Shown: positions 32,247-42,018, counted from the first letter of the stretch. The stretch: DNA of 64,000 bases from VAZQ01 sp036557665 (GCA_036557665.1 DATBHG010000064.1:120013-184012), one strand, 5' to 3'. Translations and numbers: made by a program. The notes: a model not told the origin generated them from the sequence alone.

Positions 32247-33131
32247 ATGAAACCCCCGCCCTTCAGCTACCACGACCCCCGCACCGTCCCTGACACCATC
32301 GAGCTGCTGAACCGGCTGGAGAATGCCAAGCTGCTCGCCGGCGGACAGTCGCTGATGCCCATGCTCAACATGCGCTTCGTGCTGCCCGACCACATCATCG
32401 ATATCAATCGTGTCGAGGGACTCTCCTACATCCGTGCCGACAATGGTGCGCTCGAGATCGGCGCCATGACGCGGCAGCGCGATCTGGAGTTTTCCGATGT
32501 GGTACGCGCCCAATTTCCGATCATGCACGAGGCGCTGTTGCAGGTCGGACATCGCCAAACTCGCAACCGCGGAACCATCGGCGGCTCGCTCTGCCATCTC
32601 GATCCGGCGGCAGAGCTCGTTTCGCTGGCGACCGGCTACGATGCGACCGTGACCGTCGCCGGGGCGAACGGTCAACGCGAAATACCGTTTGCCGAGTTCC
32701 CCGTAGCGTACATGACCCCGGCGATCGAGCCCAACGAGGTCGTCACCGCCGTTCGTTTCCCCCGCTGGGCACCCGGTCACGCCTACGCCTTCATCGAGTT
32801 CTCGCGCCGGCACGGCGACTTCGCCATTACCTCGGCGGCCGTTCTGCTGGAGACCGATGGGCGAGGCAAGATCGCCCGGGCGTCGGTCACCATCGGCGGG
32901 ATGGGCACGGCGCCCAGCCGCGCCCGGGAGGTGGAGCAGGCGATCACCGGACAGACGCCGGGCGCCGAGCTTTTCCGCGACGCCTGCGAGAGCTGCCGCA
33001 AGCTCGAAGCGATCGATGACATCCACGCCCCGGCAAGCTATCGCCAGCATCTCGCCGCCGTCCTGTCCCGGCGCGCATTGGAAAAGGCACATGCGCGCCT
33101 GACACAAGCGCGCGAGGGGCAGCCCAATTAG
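32247..33131 (+). CDS. molybdenum hydroxylase FAD-binding medium subunit (CoxM-like), copy 2
   Basis: This 294-residue protein starts MKPPPFSYHDPRTVPDTIEL, with AGGQSLMPMLNMRF and RNRGTIGGSLCHLDPAAEL as FAD loops and YRQHLAAVLSRRALEKA at the end. It is homologous to the divergent copy at 31273-32130 but clearly different in sequence, so it is an old duplication or separate acquisition. It is 8 bases before the 2Fe-2S subunit gene. Together the two divergent operons encode one L, two M and one S subunit. Confidence 0.92.
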   Translation: MKPPPFSYHDPRTVPDTIELLNRLENAKLLAGGQSLMPMLNMRFVLPDHIIDINRVEGLSYIRADNGALEIGAMTRQRDLEFSDVVRAQFPIMHEALLQVGHRQTRNRGTIGGSLCHLDPAAELVSLATGYDATVTVAGANGQREIPFAEFPVAYMTPAIEPNEVVTAVRFPRWAPGHAYAFIEFSRRHGDFAITSAAVLLETDGRGKIARASVTIGGMGTAPSRAREVEQAITGQTPGAELFRDACESCRKLEAIDDIHAPASYRQHLAAVLSRRALEKAHARLTQAREGQPN

Positions 33132-33139
33132 GAGAGAGC

Positions 33140-33637
33140 ATGGGTGAGAAGCGCAGGATCGCGCTGACCGTCAACGGCAAGCGCTATGAGGAAGAAGTCG
33201 AGGTACGCTGGACGCTTGCGGATTTCATACGCCACCAGCTCGGGCTCACCGGGACACACCTCGGCTGCGAGCATGGCGTATGCGGCGCCTGCACCATTCT
33301 CCTCGACGGACGCTCGGCACGATCCTGCCTCATGTTGGCGGTGCAAGCCGACGGCCATGACCTCCTCACCATTGAAGGGATTGCGCCGTCGCCGGACGAG
33401 CTGCACCCCTTGCAACAAGCCTTTCACGAGCACCATGGCTTGCAATGCGGGTTCTGCACTCCCGGCATTCTTACGACGCTGCTCGAATTCCTGCGCGACA
33501 ACCCGGACCCGACAGAACAGGAAGTGCGGATTGCCATTTCCGGCAATCTCTGCCGTTGCACCGGCTATCAGAACATCGTCACGGCAACGCTTGCGGCGGC
33601 GAAGAAGCTGCAGGCCGGGACGGCTCCAGGCTCGTAA
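33140..33637 (+). CDS. molybdenum hydroxylase 2Fe-2S small subunit (CoxS-like)
   Basis: This 165-residue protein has a plant-type 2Fe-2S domain (Cys43, Cys48, Cys51, Cys63 in CEHGVCGACTILLDGRSARSC, listed by ligands) and the second cluster domain (Cys103, Cys106, Cys138, Cys140 in CGFCTPG and CRCTGYQN). It is full length. It is the only small subunit in the window and must serve the hydroxylase of 28917-32130 unless another is elsewhere. A GGAGAG site precedes the ATG. Confidence 0.95.
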   Translation: MGEKRRIALTVNGKRYEEEVEVRWTLADFIRHQLGLTGTHLGCEHGVCGACTILLDGRSARSCLMLAVQADGHDLLTIEGIAPSPDELHPLQQAFHEHHGLQCGFCTPGILTTLLEFLRDNPDPTEQEVRIAISGNLCRCTGYQNIVTATLAAAKKLQAGTAPGS

Positions 33638-33664
33638 GCCGGAACAAACGTACAGAGACTGCGA

Positions 33665-35152
33665 ATGCCGATAGCGAAGCCGGATGTTGTCGTCGTGGGC
33701 GGCGGAAACGCAGCGTTTTGCGCCGCGCTGGCGGCACAGGAGCAGGGGGCGTCGGTCGTCATGCTGGAAGCCGCCCCGGAGGATGAGGCCGGCGGCAACA
33801 GCCGGTTCACCGCGGGCTCGGTGCGCGTCGTCTACAACGGCGTCGAGGACATCAAGGCCTTGGTGCCTGATCTCACCGAGCAGGAGATCGCCACCACGGA
33901 TTTCGGCACCTATACCGCCGAGCAGTTCTTCGACGACATGGCGCGGGTCACCCAGAACCGCGCGGATCCGGACCTCGTCGAGCTTCTCGTCACCAGGAGC
34001 TTCGACACCTTCTGCTGGCTGCGCGAGAAGGGCATCCGCTTCATTCCGATCTATGGGCGTCAAGCGTTCAAGATCGAAGGCAAGTTCAAGTTCTGGGGCG
34101 GGCTTACCGTCGAGGCCGTCGGCGGCGGGCCCGGCCTCATCAAGATGCTGACCGAGGCTGCAGCCAAGCGCGGCATCGAGATTCGGTATCAGACCCGCGC
34201 GCTCAAGCTCCTGTCCGACGGAGTGCGGGTGGAAGGCGTGCGCATCCGCTGCGACGGCGCCGAAAGCGATCTGCCCAGCAAGTCGGTTGTGCTGGCTTGC
34301 GGCGGCTTCGAATCCAATTCGGAATGGCGCACGCGCTATCTCGGCCCGGGATGGGATCTGGCCAAGGTCCGGGGTACCCGATTCAATACCGGCGACGGCA
34401 TCCGCATGGCCATGGACATCGGCGCGAGCCCGTGCGGCAACTGGTCGGGCTGCCACGCCGTGCAATGGGAAATGAATGCGCCCGAATTCGGCGATCTCGC
34501 CGTCGGCGACCAGTTCCAGAAGCACTCCTACCCGTTCGCAATCCTGGTGAATGCGAACGGCAAGCGCTTTGTCGACGAGGGCGCCGATTTCCGCAACTAC
34601 ACCTATGCCAAGTACGGCCGGGTGGTGCTGGAGCAGCCCGGGCAGCTCGCGTGGCAGATCTTCGATCAGAAGACCAAGCACCTCCAGCGCGACGAATACA
34701 AAATAAGGCAGATCACCAAAGTCGTGGCCGACAAGATCGAGGATTTCGCGCATAAGCTCGAAGGCGTGAACCCGCAGCAATTCCTCGCGACCATCGCCGA
34801 ATACAACAAGGCGGTGCGCACCGATGTCCCGTTCAATCCCAACGTCAAGGATGGCCGGCGCACCGAGGGTCTCGCCGTCAACAAGAGCAACTGGGCAAAC
34901 ACCATCGATCAGCCGCCGTTCGAAGGCTACGCAGTGACATGCGGGCTCACCTTCACGTTCGGCGGCCTGCGCATCACCAACGATGCCGAGGTGCTCAACA
35001 CGGACTACCAGCCCATCCGCGGTCTCTATGCCGCCGGCGAGCTGGTCGGGGGCCTGTTTTATTTCAATTATCCCGGGGGCTCGGGGCTCACTTCGGGAGC
35101 GGTTTTCGGCCGCATCGCGGGGAGCTCCGCCGCGCGCGCCGGCAAGAACTGA
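33665..35152 (+). CDS. FAD-dependent tricarballylate dehydrogenase-like flavoprotein (TcuA-like)
   Basis: This 495-residue flavoprotein of the fumarate reductase/succinate dehydrogenase-like FAD_binding_2 family has an N-terminal Rossmann motif VVVVGGGNAAFCAALAAQEQ and GGNSRFTAGSVR. The C-terminal FAD block has GLTFTFGGLRI and GLYAAGELVGGLFYFNYPGG, ending GLTSGAVFGRIAG. TcuA oxidises tricarballylate to cis-aconitate, and 3-ketosteroid dehydrogenases and KsdD-like enzymes are alternatives. No tcuB or tcuC is present. It lies between the hydroxylase S subunit and an amidase, so a cyclic or substituted acid substrate is more likely than tricarballylate itself. Confidence 0.82.
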   Translation: MPIAKPDVVVVGGGNAAFCAALAAQEQGASVVMLEAAPEDEAGGNSRFTAGSVRVVYNGVEDIKALVPDLTEQEIATTDFGTYTAEQFFDDMARVTQNRADPDLVELLVTRSFDTFCWLREKGIRFIPIYGRQAFKIEGKFKFWGGLTVEAVGGGPGLIKMLTEAAAKRGIEIRYQTRALKLLSDGVRVEGVRIRCDGAESDLPSKSVVLACGGFESNSEWRTRYLGPGWDLAKVRGTRFNTGDGIRMAMDIGASPCGNWSGCHAVQWEMNAPEFGDLAVGDQFQKHSYPFAILVNANGKRFVDEGADFRNYTYAKYGRVVLEQPGQLAWQIFDQKTKHLQRDEYKIRQITKVVADKIEDFAHKLEGVNPQQFLATIAEYNKAVRTDVPFNPNVKDGRRTEGLAVNKSNWANTIDQPPFEGYAVTCGLTFTFGGLRITNDAEVLNTDYQPIRGLYAAGELVGGLFYFNYPGGSGLTSGAVFGRIAGSSAARAGKN

Positions 35153-35161
35153 GCGCAGACC

Positions 35162-36517
35162 ATGAGCATGTCCGCCGTCGCCAAGCCATTCTCGCGCCCC
35201 ACCGTTCCGCTCAACCGCTTGACCGCGACCGAGATCGCGCGGGCCGTCGCGAGCGGTGAGGTGAGCTGCGAGGCAGTCGTGCGCGATTGCCTCGCACGCA
35301 TCGATGCGCGCGAGAGCGAGGTCCACGCCTGGGCCAGCATCGAGCCTGAGCTCGCGCTCGCCCAGGCTCGGGCGCTTGACCGCGCCGGCGCGCAAGCCAG
35401 CAACCTGCCGCTTGCCGGCGTGCCGATCGGGGTAAAGGACATCATCGATACGGCCGATCTGCCGACAGAAATGGGCTCGCCCATCTATCGCGGCCACCGG
35501 CCACCCGCGGATGCCGCCTGCGTCGCGCTCGTGCGCGCTGCCGGCGCAGTGGTCCTGGGGAAGGCAGTGACGTGCGAGTTCGCCGGGATGACGCCGGGCC
35601 CCACGGCGAACCCGCACAATTCCGCCCATACGCCCGGAGGCTCATCGAGTGGATCCGGCGCAGGTGTTGCCGACTTGATGGTGCCGGTCGCGTTCGGCAC
35701 GCAGACCGGAGGCTCGGTGCTGCGCCCCGCATCCTATTGCGGCGTGTTCGGCTTCAAGCCCAGCTTCGGCGCCTTCAACCGAAAGGGCGTCTATCCCGCA
35801 GCGGAAAGCCTGGACACGATCGGGCTCATCGCGCGTTCGCTCGAGGACATCGCGCTCATGAGCGCCGTGCTCGAGATGCGTGCGCCTTCGCCCCTGCAGG
35901 CGCCGGAGCGGTCTCCGCGCATCGGGCTGTGCCGCACCCCATTGTGGGCAACGGCGTGGCCGGAAACGGTAGCAGCCGTCGAGGATGCGGCCGAGAGGCT
36001 CGCCAAGGCCGGGGCGCAACTAACAGCTGTAACTCTGCCTGAGCAGTTCTCCGGACTGCGCAACGCTGCGCGGGAGACCATCAACAATTACGAGCGGGCG
36101 GCGGCGATGGCGCACGAATGGACCCATCACCGCGAGCACATCAGCGAGCGCCTGCGCAGGCGCATCGAGCTCGGACGCGCCATGCCGCACGCGGAGTACG
36201 TCGCGGCCTTGCGCCTGGGCGAATCCTGCCGCGCGCAACTGACGTCCATTTTCGAGGATGTCGACATATTGCTCGCGCCTTGCGTCAACGGCGAGGCCCC
36301 GCGGGGGCTCGGCGAGACAGGCGATCCCGGGTTCCAGACGATCTGGACCGTCCTCTACACGCCGGCGCTGTGCATGCCGACCCACCGCGGACCGAATGGC
36401 CTTCCCGTGGGCATTCAGCTCGTTGCCAACCGGCAGGACGACCGCAAGCTCCTCGCCTGCGCCCAGTGGGTGTGGCAGCGGCTGGGGACGGACAAACCGG
36501 TGGGGTGCGCGGCGTAA
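35162..36517 (+). CDS. amidase-signature-family amidase
   Basis: This 451-residue amidase has the Ser-cisSer-Lys triad: Lys92 in GVPIGVKDIIDT, Ser161 in PGGSSSGSGAG, and Ser185 in GTQTGGSVLRPAS, with the standard 24-residue Ser-Ser spacing. Length is normal. It follows the TcuA-like gene by 9 bases and ends the plus-strand operon. In nicotinate- or quinoline-type pathways an amidase hydrolyses a ring-opened maleamate-like product, which fits a molybdenum hydroxylase neighbour, but the substrate is not shown. Confidence 0.9.
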   Translation: MSMSAVAKPFSRPTVPLNRLTATEIARAVASGEVSCEAVVRDCLARIDARESEVHAWASIEPELALAQARALDRAGAQASNLPLAGVPIGVKDIIDTADLPTEMGSPIYRGHRPPADAACVALVRAAGAVVLGKAVTCEFAGMTPGPTANPHNSAHTPGGSSSGSGAGVADLMVPVAFGTQTGGSVLRPASYCGVFGFKPSFGAFNRKGVYPAAESLDTIGLIARSLEDIALMSAVLEMRAPSPLQAPERSPRIGLCRTPLWATAWPETVAAVEDAAERLAKAGAQLTAVTLPEQFSGLRNAARETINNYERAAAMAHEWTHHREHISERLRRRIELGRAMPHAEYVAALRLGESCRAQLTSIFEDVDILLAPCVNGEAPRGLGETGDPGFQTIWTVLYTPALCMPTHRGPNGLPVGIQLVANRQDDRKLLACAQWVWQRLGTDKPVGCAA

Positions 36518-36731
36518 AGCTACGCACGATAGCTGTGGTCGGGGTTCGCGGAAGGGTTGGCACCGCGCTCCAGCGCAGCTAGACCGGGCGCGTTGCGTAG
36601 AATCACCCTTCCCTGTCATCGCCCGCCGCGCCCGCGACGAGAGTCGATCCATTCGGGCGCACGCGGACGAAGATCGCGACTGAGCCGTTCAGTGGCTCCG
36701 AGCTCGACAACGCCGACGCTGAAAACCGCGC

Positions 36732-39700
36732 ATGACCAAACACGACCGGCTAATGCTCTGGCGCAGCTACGAGGGTCTGCTGCCGTACCAGAAAACGGCC
36801 ATGCGCCTTCTCGCCCTGATCGGCGATCAGGTTCCGCGAGGCACCTTCGTGCAGGCACTCGCCGCCGCGCGCACGCGGGCGCCGGATGGAAAAGGATGGA
36901 GCAACCGCAGCGCTGAGGCGCTGTTGCAAGAGCTACGTGCGCAGGGATTGCTGGAGAGGGATCTTAGTTGTGTCGCCTCGCTGCGTCACCAGATCGCGGT
37001 CGACGCCGCCGAAGGAGAGCAGGCCGCCATTCTTGCAAGTGCTCTGGCCCGAGCGCTTCCGCGCAGCGACTATGAGAAACCGAACGTTTCCCTATGTCTC
37101 TATCACCACTATCCCCTCGCCAGGGATCGCGACCTCCTCCGCAGCATTCACCTGGCGGTTTACACGAACGATGCTGCGGAGTTTGCTCGCCTGCGTCAAA
37201 TCTATGATCGGCATGAGGTGGAGAGCGGCGAGGCCATCCTTCCGCTGCATTTCGCCGAGCTGCCGGCCGACATCGCCTGGCTTGAACGGCGCGCTCCAGC
37301 CATCCGCGAAAGCGTCATCACCGGTTTCGTCACCGCGCTCGTCGAAACCGGTACGATCAAGGCAGACGCCGCCGCTGCCGTCGACTATTTCACCGGATCC
37401 GGGGGCACGCCTTCACCTGCGCTCAACGACGCGCTGCTGTGGCGAGATGTGCTCGCAGGGAAATTCGAGTCGGCGCGTGCACGCATTGCAGCGCTTCCGT
37501 CCGAAGACAGCATTGCACGGACCACGCGCTCGGCCATTGTTCATTTCCTCACTGGCCACAATTCCGAGGCTATCGCCGGATTTGGCGAGAGCCTCAAGCA
37601 GCTGCGGAAGCTTACGAGCAGACGAAAATGCGTGCTCTATGGTCTGGCCGGTGTGTTCCACATCCTGGCGCTGTTGCGGGAGCACGACCCCAAGCTTCAC
37701 AGCGAGGTGCGCAACCTGCTCGATACCGCGCGATCGGGCGGGCAACTCTTATGGATGGAGCAAGTCTTGCGCGCCCTGCTCGAGGTGGCTTGCGGGCATG
37801 AGGAGAAGGCGGAGCAGGCGATCGCGCAATTCCGACATGCGCGAACAGACAATCCGATCGGAGCTGCGCTGATCTCGCTCGCCCGTCTTCATGTCGACGG
37901 TGACGCGGCAGCCGCCAACATCGCGGCCGATGAGGCGGCATTCGAGCGGGTGGCAGCGTATCTGCCCGTGATTGGCCGCATCCATGCGGAGATTCTCGCG
38001 AGGTTGTCTCCGCAACAGGAGCACTGGCGCACGGTGCTGAGCAAAATGGGCCCGGAAGGCGTCATAGCCTTCACCGACATCGTCGGTCTCAAGCCGAAGT
38101 GGGAACGCGCATTCGAGCGTCTGACTGGGTTCCTGGCGCCAAAGGCAACGGCCTCCGCCGCTGCGCCGGGAGCAGAGCTGCGCAAGCGACTCATTTTCGT
38201 GCTTGATCCGCGAACCTGCGAGATTCAAGCGCTGGAGCAGGCGAACAAAGGCAGCGGCTGGACCAGCGGCCGGCCCGTGGCGTTGAAGCGGTTAAGCGAG
38301 CAGGATTCCAAGCTCGATTATCTGACGCCGGCGGACAGGCGCGTGCTTCCGACCATCCGCAAGCAGGCGGGATGGTATGGTCCCGTTGAGTACGCGTTCG
38401 ACGAGTACAAGTCGGTGCTCGCGCTAATCGGGCATCCCCATGTCTTCGACGCGCGCGAGCGCGGCAGGCGTGTCGAGCTCATCGCCCATCCCGCTGAGCT
38501 CGTCGTCTCCGAGACCCCGCAGGGATATGTTTTCAGGATCTCCCACTCCAGCGCCGAGCCCACGGTGTTCATCGAGGAGGAAACGGTAACGCGCTGGCGG
38601 GTCATCGAGGTATCGAAGAAGCTCGTCGAGCTGCAGGGCACGCTTGGAAACCATGGCCTCGTCGTCCCGGCGCACATGCGCGACCGCGTGATCTCGCTGC
38701 TGGGCGCCGACAATCCAATATTGCCGATTCGCTCGGAGCTCGCCGGCATCGAAGTTCCCGCGGTTGAGGGGATCGCCGCGCCGGTGTTGCGGCTGCGGCG
38801 AGCGGATGACGTGTTGAGCGTGTCGCTGCTGGTGCGCCCACTCGGTCCCGAAGGTCCGTCTTACCTGCCTGGTCGTGGCGGACGGTCCGTGCTCGCCATA
38901 GTCAACGGCGCCCGTCAGCGCGGCAATCGCGATCTTGCCGCAGAGATTGCCGCGGCGGAACAGCTCATTGCGGCCTGCCAAACGCTTCAGCCCTGGAGCG
39001 CCGCCCCGTACGAATGGCACATCGAGAGCCTGGAGGCTTCACTCGCCTTTCTCGAGGAGCTGCAATCTGCGTCTTTGCCGGTGAGCTTCGAATGGCCGGA
39101 CGGGGAGCCGCTCAAGGTAAGCGCTGCGATCAGCACCAAGCGCCTTTCCCTCAGAGTCGCCAGCCAGCGCGATTGGTTCGAGATCAGCGGCCGCATCGCG
39201 GTGGACGAAGATCTCGTGATCGACATGCAGGACGTGCTCTCGCGGCTCGAGAGGGCGCACGGTCGATTCGTGCCGCTGGACGGCGGGCGCTTCCTCACGC
39301 TCACCGCCGACCTCAAGCGGCAGCTCCAACAGCTTGATGCGGTCTCCAATGCGACGGGCCATGGACGCCGGCTGCGTGGACCGGGCGCAATGGCGGTTGA
39401 AGAGCTCATTGCAGACGCCGGCGAGGTTACAGCGGATTCGCGTTGGCACGAGCTGGTTTCGAACATCCGCGCAGCCGGCGCCCACCGGCCGGTCGTGCCG
39501 TCGAATCTGCAGGCGGAGTTGCGCGATTATCAGCGGGAAGGCTTCGTTTGGCTCTCCCGCCTGGCCAAGCTCGAAATGGGCGCGTGCCTTGCCGACGACA
39601 TGGGCCTCGGCAAGACCGTGCAAGCGATCGCGCTGCTGCTGGAGCAGGCCGATCGTGGCGCGAGCCTGGTCATCGCGCCGACGTCGGTCTGTCACAACTG

Positions 39701-40886
39701 GGAAAACGAGCTTGCACGTTTTGCGCCCACCCTTGCGGTCCACCGGCTCGGCGCCGCAGCAGACCGCCGCACCTGTGTCGAGGCGCTTGGCCCCGGCGGG
39801 GTGTTGATAGCGAGCTATGGTCTGCTGCATCAGGACGAGACACTGCTCGCGTCGCGCCCATGGAACGTAATTGTCTTCGATGAAGCCCAGAACCTGAAGA
39901 ACGTCGACACCAAACGCGCGCAAGCGAGCCAGAAGCTCGAAGGCCGCGTGCGCCTGGCGCTCAGCGGCACGCCGATCGAGAACTATCTCGACGAGCTGTG
40001 GAGCCTGTTCAACACCATCAATCCCGGACTCCTGGGCTCGCGCGAGCGCTTTGCACGACGCTTCGCCGGCCCGATCGAGCGCGGCGATGCAAGCGCGCGC
40101 AATGCGCTCCGCACCCTGATCCGGCCGTTCATTCTGCGTCGAGCGAAGAGCGCGGTGCTCACCGAGTTGCCGCCGCGAACCGAGCTGAAGATCGAGGTTA
40201 CGCAGGGCGAGGAGGAACGCGCGTTCTATGAGGCGCTGCGCCGACGGGCGCTTGCTACTCTTGCCGCGCTCGACGGGCCCGCGGGGCAGCGCAAAATCCA
40301 TATCCTTGCCGAGATCACGCGGTTACGCCGCGCCTGCTGTCATCCCGGACTCATCGATCCCCGCAGCACCATCGAGAGCGCCAAACTGCGCGCGTTTCTG
40401 GAGCTCGTCGACGAATTGCTGCGCAACCGTCACAAGGCGCTGGTGTTCAGTCAGTTCATTGGCCATCTTGAAAAAATCCGCGAGGCGCTCGATGCCCGGG
40501 GCGTGCGGTACCACTACCTCGACGGCGCCGTACCGGCGCAGCAACGCGCAACACGCGTTGCTGCATTTCAGGCCAGCGAGGGCAACCTCTTCCTCATCAG
40601 CCTGAAGGCGGGCGGAACCGGCCTAAATCTCACGGCGGCGGACTTTGTCATCCATCTCGACCCATGGTGGAACCCGGCAGTCGAGGATCAGGCGTCCGAC
40701 CGGGCCCACCGTATCGGCCAGAATCGGCCAGTCACCATCTACCGGCTTGTCGTGGCAGACAGCATCGAGGAGCGCATTCTCGATCTGCACCGTCACAAGC
40801 GCGACCTTGCCGCCGACCTGCTCGCGGGCGCCGAGACGAGCGCACGCCTCAGCGAGGACGAGCTGCTCGAGCTGATCCGGCAGTGA
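36732..40886 (+). CDS. large SNF2-family helicase-like ATPase
   Basis: This 1384-residue protein has a SNF2/RapA-type ATPase in its last 480 residues. The Walker A motif LADDMGLGKTVQ is near residue 953, DEAQNLKN near 1050, LSGTPIEN follows, and the C-terminal lobe has VFSQFIGHLEKI, GGTGLNLTAADFVIHLDPWW and DRAHRIGQ. The first 930 residues are unlike known SNF2 accessory domains that I recognise, and they include an HEAT/TPR-like alpha-rich stretch (about 100-450). It may remodel nucleoprotein complexes or recycle RNA polymerase like RapA. It stands alone, with no methylase, nuclease or restriction gene beside it. Confidence 0.88.
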   Translation: MTKHDRLMLWRSYEGLLPYQKTAMRLLALIGDQVPRGTFVQALAAARTRAPDGKGWSNRSAEALLQELRAQGLLERDLSCVASLRHQIAVDAAEGEQAAILASALARALPRSDYEKPNVSLCLYHHYPLARDRDLLRSIHLAVYTNDAAEFARLRQIYDRHEVESGEAILPLHFAELPADIAWLERRAPAIRESVITGFVTALVETGTIKADAAAAVDYFTGSGGTPSPALNDALLWRDVLAGKFESARARIAALPSEDSIARTTRSAIVHFLTGHNSEAIAGFGESLKQLRKLTSRRKCVLYGLAGVFHILALLREHDPKLHSEVRNLLDTARSGGQLLWMEQVLRALLEVACGHEEKAEQAIAQFRHARTDNPIGAALISLARLHVDGDAAAANIAADEAAFERVAAYLPVIGRIHAEILARLSPQQEHWRTVLSKMGPEGVIAFTDIVGLKPKWERAFERLTGFLAPKATASAAAPGAELRKRLIFVLDPRTCEIQALEQANKGSGWTSGRPVALKRLSEQDSKLDYLTPADRRVLPTIRKQAGWYGPVEYAFDEYKSVLALIGHPHVFDARERGRRVELIAHPAELVVSETPQGYVFRISHSSAEPTVFIEEETVTRWRVIEVSKKLVELQGTLGNHGLVVPAHMRDRVISLLGADNPILPIRSELAGIEVPAVEGIAAPVLRLRRADDVLSVSLLVRPLGPEGPSYLPGRGGRSVLAIVNGARQRGNRDLAAEIAAAEQLIAACQTLQPWSAAPYEWHIESLEASLAFLEELQSASLPVSFEWPDGEPLKVSAAISTKRLSLRVASQRDWFEISGRIAVDEDLVIDMQDVLSRLERAHGRFVPLDGGRFLTLTADLKRQLQQLDAVSNATGHGRRLRGPGAMAVEELIADAGEVTADSRWHELVSNIRAAGAHRPVVPSNLQAELRDYQREGFVWLSRLAKLEMGACLADDMGLGKTVQAIALLLEQADRGASLVIAPTSVCHNWENELARFAPTLAVHRLGAAADRRTCVEALGPGGVLIASYGLLHQDETLLASRPWNVIVFDEAQNLKNVDTKRAQASQKLEGRVRLALSGTPIENYLDELWSLFNTINPGLLGSRERFARRFAGPIERGDASARNALRTLIRPFILRRAKSAVLTELPPRTELKIEVTQGEEERAFYEALRRRALATLAALDGPAGQRKIHILAEITRLRRACCHPGLIDPRSTIESAKLRAFLELVDELLRNRHKALVFSQFIGHLEKIREALDARGVRYHYLDGAVPAQQRATRVAAFQASEGNLFLISLKAGGTGLNLTAADFVIHLDPWWNPAVEDQASDRAHRIGQNRPVTIYRLVVADSIEERILDLHRHKRDLAADLLAGAETSARLSEDELLELIRQ

Positions 40887-40965
40887 GTCGGCGCCGTACT
40901 GGACTCGAAGAATGCCCTGCACTAGAGCGTGCTGAAAACCGCTCTGGATCAAGGTCAGGGGCTGA

Positions 40966-41610
40966 ATGGAGTTCGACAATTCATTCGAGGTGCCGCTGCC
41001 TCCCCCGGAGGCCTGGAAGGTGCTGCTCGATATAAAGGGCATCGCGCCTTGCATGCCGGGCGCGGAATTGACCGAGGTGGTCGGCGCGGACACCTATAAA
41101 GGCAAGATCAACGTGCGGCTCGGCCCCGTCGCCCTGACCTTTGCCGGACTGGTCAAGTTCGACGAGATCGACGAGTCCCAACATACTGCCCGCGTCTCCG
41201 CCCAGGGCACCGATGCCAAAGGCCGCGGCGGGGCGAACGCGACGTCCGTCTTTCGTATCGAGCCGGCCGGCAACGGCTCCAAGGTGCTGGTGCATACCAA
41301 CCTGAGCCTCTCGGGCGCGGTTGCGCAATATGGAAGGGGCGTCGGCATCATCCAGGCCACGTCCGCGCAACTGATGAATCAGTTCGCCAAGGCGCTGCGG
41401 GAGAAGCTCACCCACGAGCAAGCGGCGCCGTCAGCCGCTGTAGTCCCACCCGCGGCACAGGTTCCGGGCGCGTCGCAATCGGCGCCGCCTCAAGCCACGC
41501 CCACGGCGGCCGCTGCCACGCCGCCTCCGGCCGCAAAGCCGATCGGAGGGTTTTCCCTCATCGCGCGGGTCGTCTGGAATTGGCTCGTCGGGTTGCTCCA
41601 GCGCCGTTGA
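40966..41610 (+). CDS. CoxG-like (CO dehydrogenase subunit G) SRPBCC protein
   Basis: This 214-residue protein has a START/SRPBCC domain (residues 1-145) starting MEFDNSFEVPLPPPEAW, with CMPGAELTEVVGADTYKGK. A Pro/Ala-rich linker follows, then a C-terminal amphipathic or membrane anchor GGFSLIARVVWNWLVGLLQ. CoxG proteins recruit molybdenum hydroxylases to the membrane and help quinone reduction, so a functional tie to the hydroxylase clusters upstream is plausible even though it lies 4 kb away. A decayed second copy lies at about 43650-43830. Confidence 0.9.
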   Translation: MEFDNSFEVPLPPPEAWKVLLDIKGIAPCMPGAELTEVVGADTYKGKINVRLGPVALTFAGLVKFDEIDESQHTARVSAQGTDAKGRGGANATSVFRIEPAGNGSKVLVHTNLSLSGAVAQYGRGVGIIQATSAQLMNQFAKALREKLTHEQAAPSAAVVPPAAQVPGASQSAPPQATPTAAAATPPPAAKPIGGFSLIARVVWNWLVGLLQRR

Positions 41611-41694
41611 CGGTGACATTCGGAACCACTTGCACCCAGCGCGGAGACTCTCTCTGGGCGTTTCTTCCTGACTTGCCCCCGGGGAAGCCGTGCC

Positions 41695-42018
41695 TCAGGC
41701 CGCCTCGTCGGCCGCCTTCAAGGTGGGGATTTTCTTGAGCTCGACCGAGAGCCGCTTCCCCTCGGTAGCCAAGTCATAGGTGCGCTGCAGGTTGAGCCAG
41801 ATGTCGGCCCCGTTGCCGCAGAGCTTGCCCAGCCGCAACGCCATTGCTGGCGTGACCGGCGCGCGCTCCTTGATGATCTCATAGAGCATCTGCCGTGAGA
41901 CCCCAAGCAGCGAGGCAATCTCCTTCTTCTGCCGGCCGAGCGCCGGCAGCACTACCTCGCGCAGCAACTCGCCTGGATGCATGGGCCTGAGCCCGCGCAG
42001 CATCGGATTGGCGTTCAT
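41695..42018 (-). CDS. higA: HigA-family antitoxin, toxin gene lost
   Basis: This 107-residue HigA/VapI-type antitoxin opens LRPMHPGELLREVVLPALG, the family opening. The XRE helix-turn-helix (KKEIASLLGVSRQMLYEII) follows, then GADIWLNLQRTYDL. In intact loci a HigB RNase gene overlaps its start. Here only a stub of about 20 codons of that gene remains (42015-42074). The antitoxin itself looks complete and may now act as a stand-alone repressor or immunity factor. Confidence 0.88.
   Translation of the reverse strand: MNANPMLRGLRPMHPGELLREVVLPALGRQKKEIASLLGVSRQMLYEIIKERAPVTPAMALRLGKLCGNGADIWLNLQRTYDLATEGKRLSVELKKIPTLKAADEAA

Noticed and set aside
33128..35629. 833-codon minus-strand open frame
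   Set aside because: It is a shadow of the CoxS, TcuA-like and amidase genes in a high-GC genome, with no family features.
39039..40301. 420-codon minus-strand open frame
   Set aside because: It is antisense to the SNF2 ATPase core, which has all helicase motifs on the other strand.
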